From Guadua angustifolia (Eukaryota > Streptophyta > Magnoliopsida > Poales > Poaceae), in assembly GCA_036346375.1 (NCBI GenBank), contig JAYEVE010000231.1, forward strand, positions 1-64,000: a stretch of 64,000 bases of DNA, given 5' to 3'. A program made the position numbers and the translations under genes. The first letter of the stretch is position 1, and each line of letters starts with the position of its first letter. Positions 59,901-64,000 of this stretch are shown here, piece after piece. The notes under the pieces are model-generated. The model searched no databases, was not told where the DNA came from, and saw only the letters and a program-made list of their open reading frames with translations.

Positions 59901-62887
59901 ATCACTCACATGGGTAGACTTCTATATGGTCTTTCAATAGTATGAAGGGGGTGATAAAAATATTATCGTCGAATAGGTTCCTTGCAGTAACAATAAAGAT
60001 TGTTGCTTTAATATATGTGCTAGTGATATATTTGAAAATATTTACTGAGACTGGCCAAAGTGAACACGAGAAAATAGCATAGGCATATTCATCATCAAAA
60101 ATAATTTCATGATATTATGATTTAGTAAGAAAACGGTATTCCATCTGACTGGATGGAGTAATACAGACTGACGGCATAACAATTCCTTTCTTCAGAAATT
60201 TAAGTTGAGATGGTGGCTGCTGTGATCAATGTCACCACACCTATTTCAATTTGGTGTGTTTGTTTTAGATTCTTCATCTGTTGCATACAGATAGTGCTTC
60301 AAAGGGACGGGCCGTGGGGTGGAGATGGAAGGAGGGATCATGACATCATGGTGGCACCCCGACGTCTGGAAAGCGTGCATGTTACTAGTGGCGTAGTTGT
60401 GGATGCGCTTGGATTTTCTTACAGGGACAGATATGGAAAGCAGCACAGAACATCTTTATGGGGAGGTAAAGGTGGGAGTTCCCGTACGGTAAGTAAATTC
60501 TAACAAAAATTAATCTTGAGCCAATCAATTTCCAAGGCAAACAGCCAAAAATGAAAAAACACGGAATATGCGGATACGTGTAGTAACTTAACCCTCAAAA
60601 AAATGTCTCAAGGTTCGTGCAAACGATATTGAGTGATTAGAGCATGTGCAATGGTATAGACAGCTGCTGTCTATAACAAGCTGACGTGTTATTTATAGAT
60701 AGCGTTAAGAGACAACCCATGCAATGGTATAGACAACACATTTATGAGTAGATAGCTTCTTCCTACACATAACCTGTCTTGATTCTCGTGCTAGAGTCGA
60801 CTCTAGATTAAGAAACAGCTCAACTTTCTATACGCACTCTCTCTCATCTACATCATTTTTTATCTTACGTGATAAAGCTTAGAGACTGCTGACATATACC
60901 ATTATATATGCTCTTAAAAGATGAGAAGCTAGCTTGAATGTTAAATGTTTGCATCATTCTCGAGGCGCATTTGACGGTGATAATAGTTCATGCACCTACA
61001 TGTACATGTGAAAATACAACATTCGAAAACATGCTGTGTTGTTGATTTAAAGACTCTGTCGTCTTCAACGACAGTAGAAGTACCCTATGCTCTGTTCCCT
61101 TCCATGATTCTCAAGGCAAACAGCCAAAAATGCAAAACCACAGCGTGTGCAGATAGATACACGTACTATCTTAACCCTAAAAAAAATATCTCAAGTTTCG
61201 TGCAAGTGATATTGAGCGATTAGGCTATTCCCAGTGCATAGTTTTATTGCACTGTTTTTAAGACTGCCACATCATTTTTGTCTAGGTAAACGTGTATCCA
61301 GGGCCGGTCCTGGGGGGTGGGCAGGGTGGGCGGCCGCCCCGGGCCCCCAAAGTCATGGCCCCCCCGGTATGTAAGTTCTCCTAGGGCCTTTGGCTCAGCC
61401 GCACGCAGGAAGGACCGAAAGAGGCCGCCTGGACGCCTCATGCCCTGGTGACGACGCCGTGACGCATGACTACGTGAGTCCAGGAGCAGGAATCGAACCA
61501 CCGCACCCCGAGTTCCCAAGTCCGAAATCCCGACGCCCTCACGCCCGTCAGTCGCCGCCTCCTGGCCTCCCGAATTCTTGCCTAATGCCCTGATTGCAGT
61601 CACAAAATCGCAAGTTCACCGAAACGCCGTCGCCGACGCAGCTGATTGCGCACGCCGCACCCGCACGTGGTGATGGCGCCGGGGCGACACCGGACGCTCC
61701 CGACTCGGCGACTCCGGGGCCCTGTGCCGCCGCGCCTTCCGCCCTTTCGTTCCGTCCCCCAGTCCCAAAACAAAAAGAGTAAGACGCTTAGTTGCAGACC
61801 TTAATATCTAATCTCTATTCCCTAATCCTTATTAGTAATTTATTAGTATATTCAACTTTTGATGCATTTATTTTTATTTTCAGTGCTAGCTTTGTGTTAC
61901 TATGTCATCAAGAAGGTATCCATCTGGTAGCAAAAAAAGGAAGAGGAAAAAAACGTACAGATGACTTCATAGAATCACAGAGAGGAGCTTTTGAAAAATT
62001 TCTCAAGAGTAATACTAGTGCTTCGACTAACCCAAATAATGAGTTGGCGATAGTTGCCGTGGAGGAAGAGGAACTAACTAATGGGAATTCTGAAGAAGAA
62101 GAAAATGCTAACATCAACGTCGATGATAACAATGTAAGTGACGATATATGACGAGGTGGACAGGGCCTCCATATAAGTTTTCGCCCTGGGCCCCCGAAAT
62201 CCCAGAACCGGCCCTGCGTTATCTCAGATTTCATCTAGATGAAACTCCTCTCATCTAAATGAAACTCTCCTTATCTCTCTCATCATTAATTTCTTGCCAT
62301 GTCATTATCTTTGCTTATATGGCATAGTATTTAATGATATTGAAACTCAAATGAAACTAGTACTAGGAATAGCCTTAGAAGATGCCATACTGGTTTAAAT
62401 TTAAAATATTTGCATCAATCTCGATGCAGATTTGATGGTGTTGATAGTTCATGTACATGTTAAAATACAACATTCGCAAACAGGCTGCGTCGTTGTTTCT
62501 TGATTTAAGCTATGTCCAAGAGGTTTGATGGTCTGTCGTCTTCAACTACAGTAGAAGTACAGTTGTGCTGGAATGTTACTAGCTGCTAGCATATCGCCCT
62601 AAACCCTATGTTCTGTTCCCCTTGATAATTTTCCCATTTACATGCAGATTGAATTTGGCTCTTCAGAGTTTGTGACGGAAGTTTCTGGAACTTACGGTCG
62701 ATTTTTTCCGTTTGCCAATGTTGTTACATCGCTTACAATTGTGACCAACATGCGTAGCTATGGGCCTTTTGGACAGCCACAGGGAACTCCTTTTCGCGCT
62801 CGAGCGCAGCAAAACGGCAGGATTGTTGGCTTCTTCGCGCGCTCGACTGTATATCTTGACGCGATTGGTGTTTACATTCACCCTTAA
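26169..62887 (+). CDS. CC-NB-LRR immune receptor with integrated jacalin-type lectin domain (NLR-ID), four exons
   Basis: Exons 26169-26980, 53299-55303, 60291-60488 and 62648-62887 join in frame (splice phases 2, 0, 0) to 3,255 bp, giving 1,084 residues. Intracellular NLRs detect pathogen effectors and act as ATP-dependent switches. The integrated domain is thought to serve as a decoy or sensor. Domains: Rx-type coiled coil (about 1-170, with the EDVID-like IEDSID); P-loop GVGGLGKTT at 197-205 with Lys203; kinase-2 IIIDDIWD at 274-281; RNBS-B GSRIITTTR from 298; GLPL as CGGVPLA at 363-369; VHD at 494-496; LRRs about 520-930; jacalin domain about 940-1084, starting at DGPWGGDG and ending AIGVYIHP. 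All nucleotide-binding motifs look intact and no stop interrupts the exons. Introns are 26,318, 4,987 and 2,159 bp and full of transposons. Alternatives are two separate genes or a split pseudogene. The exact phase match across all three introns argues for one gene. Confidence 0.85.
27245..27410 (+). repeat. Dispersed repeat, copy 1 (GGTATGGCGTCGG family)
   Basis: Shares ATCGGTATGGCGTCGG and then GTGTCTGATTTAGAACTCTG with copies at about 49109-49340 and 63592-64000, all in the same orientation. The identity of the repeat is unknown; an old LTR fragment is possible. Confidence 0.6.
27545..29416 (-). repeat. Left (3') LTR of the copia element
   Basis: Starts TGTAGGACCG and ends GGTTTCTCA. It is homologous along its length to 40438-42400, 55469-57355 and 58060-59936. 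It includes tracts of GGTAGTACC-type repeats in its right third. Confidence 0.75.
31069..32492 (-). mobile_element. Solo LTR of a BARE/Angela-like copia element, minus orientation
   Basis: Read on the minus strand it starts TGTTGGTGTTATGCCCTTGA, the opening style of grass Angela/BARE-type LTRs, and ends GGTCCTGACA (1,424 bp, TG...CA). It contains a TATATAAGGAG promoter-like box. It also has a short tandem array of a 16-20 bp unit around GTGGATCGTCCTCGC (31244-31340 on the plus strand). It interrupts sequence homologous to 57900-57980. No clean 5-bp target duplication was found. Confidence 0.75.
32745..32961 (+). mobile_element. 5'-truncated LINE tail (L1-type)
   Basis: Ends with TAGGAGTCTCTCCTGTTGTT, CTCTCATC and a short A-run. 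This resembles the 3' end of grass L1-type LINEs. No reverse transcriptase remains, so the call rests on the tail only. Confidence 0.45.
33000..35370. other. Insertion of unknown type splitting the copia RNase H
   Basis: RNase H coding on the minus strand stops at about 35370, and the sequence to the left is unrelated. The segment around 34440-34520 (GAATCACCTCAATCGGAGCTCG) resembles the segment at 45460-45500, and both look like LTR sequence of a Ty3/gypsy-type element. No coding domain was recognised. Confidence 0.4.
40438..42400 (-). repeat. Right (5') LTR of the copia element, truncated
   Basis: Begins TGGTTGAGTTAGG six bases from the PBS remnant and follows the left LTR until about 42400, where homology is lost. 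A TATATAG box near 41360 (plus strand CTTATATAGAGG) lies in the promoter position for minus-strand transcription. Confidence 0.72.
42708..42901. repeat. Foldback of two diverged tRNA-like sequences
   Basis: The plus-strand arm 42708-42786 has an A-box-like TTAGTGGCTAAGG and a B-box-like GGATCGAGTCC. The minus-strand arm 42826-42901 aligns with it: both start CAACAACG, and both contain GAGGT...GATC.A.TCCTAGCC. The arms face each other around a T-rich and A-rich spacer. It could be a SINE-like or tRNA-derived foldback element. Neither arm looks like a functional tRNA. Confidence 0.55.
43094..43717. mobile_element. hAT-like non-autonomous element, GATGGCAAT ends
   Basis: The ends GATGGCAATCGGGT and its inverse ATTGCCATC bound a segment rich in ACCCGCGGGTA-type palindromic motifs next to each end. 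This is the look of small grass hAT elements. The target duplication could not be identified. Confidence 0.55.
44954..45029 (-). other. tRNA-like sequence (SINE head or pseudo-tRNA)
   Basis: The minus strand reads TAGCTTAGATGG, matching the pol III A box, and about 40 nt later AGTTCGATTCC, matching the B box. The acceptor stem ends do not pair well, so a functional tRNA is unlikely. It is related to the arms of the foldback at 42708-42901. Confidence 0.5.
45205..45453. repeat. 249-bp direct repeat, copy 1
   Basis: Starts GGCCGAAATCCAAGATTTCG and ends TTTGGGACAAC. It is repeated at 46978-47226 at the same length with only scattered differences. Confidence 0.9.
45454..46977. other. 1.5-kb segment between the direct repeats, partly GC-rich
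   Basis: The right edge reads, on the minus strand, TGTAACATTCCAAAATTTG, an LTR-like start, and the left edge is near CCAGTGATTCA. The middle (45600-46680) is GC-rich with many overlapping frames but no recognisable domain. A solo LTR of a gypsy-type element in minus orientation is the best guess. Confidence 0.45.
46978..47226. repeat. 249-bp direct repeat, copy 2
   Basis: Second copy of 45205-45453. Its right edge abuts the hAT-like element at 47230. Confidence 0.9.
47230..48399. mobile_element. hAT-like non-autonomous element with GGATAC/TATCCG-rich ends
   Basis: The ends GGGGTAGATAGCGATG and, inverted, AGGGGTGCAACTGCAACGG share the GGGGT start and flank dense TATCCGTATCCG-type repeats on the right and GGATCGGATACGG on the left. 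The interior 47935-48060 has a tandem run of TTGGCGCTTTGGTGCACATG. No protein domain and no certain target duplication were found. Confidence 0.55.
48899..49085. mobile_element. Small MITE-like repeat, copy 1
   Basis: AGAAATTTTACGATGTATTA at the left and GCACTGTAAAAG at the right are roughly inverted. The whole segment aligns with 53008-53195, sharing CTACTCTATTAC near the centre and ATAAATAAATT. Confidence 0.6.
49109..49340 (+). repeat. Dispersed repeat, copy 2 (GGTATGGCGTCGG family)
   Basis: AAAATCGGTATGGCGTCGGA, then TTCAGAATTTGGATCACACTTT and GTCTCTAAACTTATACTAGC align in order with the copy at 63592-64000, which carries an extra MITE. Confidence 0.65.
49670..50690 (-). mobile_element. 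Probable copia LTR fragment, minus orientation
   Basis: A TATAAAAAGG box on the minus strand (near 50010) is followed by leader-like sequence. At 50420-50700 the minus strand reads like the pol/LTR boundary of a copia element, with TTCACTGATATTTCAATACT on that side. No TG...CA pair was fixed, so the limits are approximate. Confidence 0.35.
50702..51298. mobile_element. hAT non-autonomous element, perfect 8-bp target duplication
   Basis: Terminal inverted repeats CAGGGGCGGACCCA and TGGGTCCGCCCCTG bound 597 bp, flanked by the perfect 8-bp duplication GGAGTGTT (50694-50701 and 51299-51306). These are the diagnostic signs of hAT transposition. The interior has a GC-rich patch with short frames but no transposase. 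Confidence 0.93.
53008..53195. mobile_element. Small MITE-like repeat, copy 2
   Basis: Homologous to 48899-49085. It ends about 100 bp before the acceptor of exon 2, so it lies in the branch-point neighbourhood of intron 1. Confidence 0.6.
53299..55303 (+). CDS. NLR-jacalin exon 2: rest of NB-ARC and LRR
   Basis: The acceptor AACCACAG ends at 53298. The first base completes Arg271, giving DKRYFIIIDDIWDK across the junction, a textbook kinase-2 context. Residues 272-939 contain RNBS-B, GLPL, RNBS-D (CLLYLSVFPEDYSI), VHD and about a dozen LRR-like units, for example LRYLGLRDTNITNLPKEIG and LHTLDLGQTSITDLPSTIV. The donor GTATTA at 55304 is weak. If it is not used, the frame continues 34 codons to a stop at 55406-55408. 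Confidence 0.9.
55469..59936 (-). mobile_element. Internally deleted copia element in intron 2, antisense to the gene
   Basis: The left LTR is 55469 to about 57355 (starting TGAAGGACCGG). A short internal piece, 57356-57980, is homologous to 30470-31065 of the large copia element. A right LTR lacking its first 150 or so bases runs from about 58060 to 59936, ending GGTCTTTCA. No coding domain is left. It is the same family and orientation as the element in intron 1. The flanking pentamers (AAACT and ATAGT) do not match. Confidence 0.75.
60291..60488 (+). CDS. NLR-jacalin exon 3: first half of the jacalin lectin domain
   Basis: The acceptor TTGCATACAG ends at 60290 and the donor GTAAGT starts at 60489. 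The 66 codons are phase 0 at both ends. The encoded IVLQRDGPWGGDGRRDHD and LWGGKGGSSRT are classic jacalin elements: the GPWGG opening and the WGG-GG strand pair. Confidence 0.85.
60520..61105. repeat. Intron 3 tandem duplication, copy 1
   Basis: Starts near CAAGGCAAACAGCCAAAAATG and ends near CCCTATGCTCTGTTCCCTT. It is homologous to 61106-62625 once the inserted elements are removed. It contains MITE 60640-60913. Confidence 0.82.
60640..60913. mobile_element. Harbinger/Tourist-like MITE A, TTA target duplication
   Basis: The inverted ends GAGCATGTGCAATGGTATA and TATACCATTATATATGCTC are flanked by TTA (60637-60639 and 60914-60916). At 274 bp with no coding capacity, this fits a PIF/Harbinger-class MITE. 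Confidence 0.88.
61223..62374. mobile_element. Harbinger/Tourist-like MITE B, TTA target duplication, with nested hAT
   Basis: The ends GGCTATTCCCAGTGCATAG and, inverted, GGCTATTCCTAGTACTAG are flanked by TTA (61220-61222 and 62375-62377). Without the nested 917-bp hAT the MITE is about 235 bp. Its ends differ from those of MITE A. Confidence 0.88.
61299..62215 (+). mobile_element. Truncated hAT (Tip100-like) element nested in MITE B
   Basis: The terminal repeats CAGGGCCGGTCCTGG and CCAGAACCGGCCCTG bound 917 bp. Flanks CGTGTATC and CGTTATCT look like an imperfect 8-bp duplication. Inside, MSSRRYPSGSKKRKRKK (from 61902) and, after a one-base frame change, RTDDFIESQRGAFEKFLKSN recall the N-terminus of Tip100-like hAT transposases. 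The catalytic part is absent, so this is an internal-deletion derivative. Confidence 0.83.
62648..62887 (+). CDS. NLR-jacalin exon 4: second half of the jacalin lectin domain and stop
   Basis: The acceptor TTTACATGCAG ends at 62647. The 79 codons plus TAA give IEFGSSEFVTEVSGTYGRFF, SLTIVTNMRSYGPFG, GRIVGFFARS and the terminal YLDAIGVYIHP. These match the end of jacalin-related lectins, including the G-x-x-x-D-type sugar-loop region (S-T-V-Y-L-D). The canonical last residues imply the domain is complete. Confidence 0.88.
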   Translation: MEFGSSEFVTEVSGTYGRFFPFANVVTSLTIVTNMRSYGPFGQPQGTPFRARAQQNGRIVGFFARSTVYLDAIGVYIHP

Positions 62888-62955
62888 TTTCTGAATGTTG
62901 GCTGCTGCTTCACTCTATTTCTTTGATCAGCTAAATCTTGTTGACGTCTTGTTGT

Positions 62956-62961
62956 AATAAA
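62956..62961 (+). terminator. Polyadenylation signal of the NLR-jacalin gene
   Basis: AATAAA lies about 70 nt after the stop codon, preceded by a TTGTT-rich stretch typical of plant near-upstream elements. Confidence 0.6.
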
Positions 62962-63429
62962 TAAGAGTGCCCTCTTTGGCGTGCTCATGAGTCATGATCT
63001 CATCCCTCGCCAATAGAGGAACATCAGATTTAAGTTGTGCATACCGAAAATGACATCAAGTTAAGGCTGCTTGTGGTTGTACTTCTTTTGATGTTTTACT
63101 TTTGCTTGCTCGTAACTTAATTGTCCTGCTCCTTCGGGAAATATTAGTACCCCTCTATCTATGATTATAATGCGTATTACATAGCTCAATAAAATATTAA
63201 AAAGAAATAGACTACCTCTAATTATTATCTCTGAGTACTAATGCACGTATGTGGAGAATATAAAGTAAAACTATATATTTATTAAACGTATAGAGAGAAC
63301 ATCATACTAATTTTACATTGAAATATGACTTGTGAACGACATTATAACTTCTATTGCATTAAGTGCTGGGTTTTTTTTGTTTGTTGGCCTGTCATACCAG
63401 TATTGCTCTGCTTCATCGGGCGGCGTGGT

Positions 63430-63482
63430 TTCTAAGCCCATTAGCTTGCACCCCTGGAAATTTGGTGCTAATGGGCTTAGAA
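63430..63482. repeat. Hairpin downstream of the gene
   Basis: TTCTAAGCCCATTAGC (63430-63445) and its exact complement GCTAATGGGCTTAGAA (63467-63482) enclose a 21-nt loop. A third partial copy, TTCTAAGCCCATGAT, follows at about 63500. Confidence 0.8.
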
Positions 63483-63591
63483 ATCAAAACTTTGACAATC
63501 TTCTAAGCCCATGATCATCAAGTCCATTAGCTCTCAGCTTTGATTCCTATTTCTAGGCAAGGTTTTTTGATAGACGAATCCTAGACAAATA

Positions 63592-64000
63592 CATAAACCG
63601 AGACTAATCGGCATGACGTTGGGCGGCGCCTATACACCGGGTGGCACCGTGTCTGATTCGGAATTTTGATCACACTTTGGGTCTGTTTGTTTCAACTTTA
63701 GATTCTCTACAAATTAATTCTGGATTGTGGTTGTAGAGAAGCTAATTCTCTAAAAGCTAAAATCCAAAAGCACATATGAAGTGAATTGGGGATTGTAGTG
63801 TATATGGATAGATTAGATTGTGAGAATCGAATTCTAGAATTAAACTGTTTGTTTTTTATTCTACTTTTAAGACCAGAATCTAGAATCAAAAGTTAAAACA
63901 AACAGGCCGCATCTGTAAAGTGAGCCGTGGGCCTCTAAACTTTTACGAGCGTGACACTTGGATCTCTAAACCGGATAATTGCACATTTAGTCGCCTAACC
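63592..64000 (+). repeat. Dispersed repeat, copy 3, with nested MITE, cut by window end
   Basis: ATCGGCATGACGTTGGGCGG, TGTCTGATTCGGAATTTTG and later GACACTTGGATCTCTAAACC follow the order of copy 2 at 49109-49340. The MITE at 63680-63908 interrupts it. Confidence 0.6.
63680..63908. mobile_element. hAT-type MITE, GGTCTGTTTGTTT ends
   Basis: The left end GGTCTGTTTGTTTCAACTTT and the right end, inverted, GGCCTGTTTGTTTTAACTTT match closely. The segment is palindromic over much of its 229 bp (AGATTCTC, GAATTCTAGAATT). A comparison with the copy at 49.2 kb, which lacks it, supports insertion. An 8-bp duplication was not clear. Confidence 0.7.

Larger units (their letters stand above)
61106..62625. 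repeat. Intron 3 tandem duplication, copy 2
   Basis: Repeats the blocks of copy 1: CAAGGCAAACAGCCAAAAATG, GTGATATTGAGCGATTA, TTTGCATCAATCTCGATGCA, GTCTGTCGTCTTCAACTACA. It contains MITE B, into which a hAT element inserted. Confidence 0.82.

Noticed and set aside
60210..60290. Start of an independent lectin gene at the Met at 60210
   Set aside because: The 27 residues before the jacalin start are hydrophobic and lectin-unlike, and a good acceptor (TTGCATACAG) at 60290 in phase 0 matches exon 2. An independent gene is kept only as an alternative.

Overview
This is a plant nuclear window, almost certainly from a grass (Poaceae). The evidence is: three CACTA (En/Spm-type) DNA transposons with grass-style subterminal repeats; Ty1/copia LTR elements, hAT and Harbinger-type MITEs; and one large spliced resistance gene of the grass CC-NB-LRR type. 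I cannot name the species from sequence alone. There are no bacterial-type operons, CRISPR arrays or rRNA genes, and no convincing functional tRNA gene.

Layout. Positions 1-7.4 kb hold a 4-kb CACTA element (CACTA-1, 200-4155, target duplication GGT) carrying only a decayed Ulp1/C48-protease-like gene, then a foldback MITE. From 7.39 to 21.04 kb is a nest. An 11.5-kb CACTA element (CACTA-2, 7744-19207, target duplication ACT) sits inside the DUF4216 exon of an older CACTA transposase gene. That older gene continues beyond it and ends in a head-to-head second DUF4216 copy on the other strand. CACTA-2 carries, on the minus strand, the transposase modules, a Ptta-like domain and an Ulp1-like domain, plus two long hairpins whose arms co-vary. 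A third CACTA-like element (about 21.9-25.56 kb) ends about 600 bp before the main host gene.

Main gene (26,169-62,887, plus strand). Four exons join in frame to give a 1,084-residue protein: N-terminal coiled coil, NB-ARC with intact P-loop, kinase-2, GLPL and VHD motifs, LRR region, and a complete C-terminal jacalin-type lectin domain. It is an NLR with an integrated domain. Intron 1 (26.3 kb) falls between the P-loop and kinase-2 and is filled with nested transposons: an antisense copia element, an antisense solo LTR, a LINE tail, hAT-like elements, tRNA-like foldbacks and a 249-bp direct duplication. Intron 2 (5 kb) holds a deleted antisense copia derivative. Intron 3 (2.2 kb), which splits the lectin domain, is a tandem duplication in which each half received a different MITE at the same TTA.

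How it fits together. The only clear host gene is the NLR-jacalin gene. The rest is transposon sequence that shapes its promoter side and introns. Exon joins are inferred from splice signals and matching phase; no transcript evidence was available.
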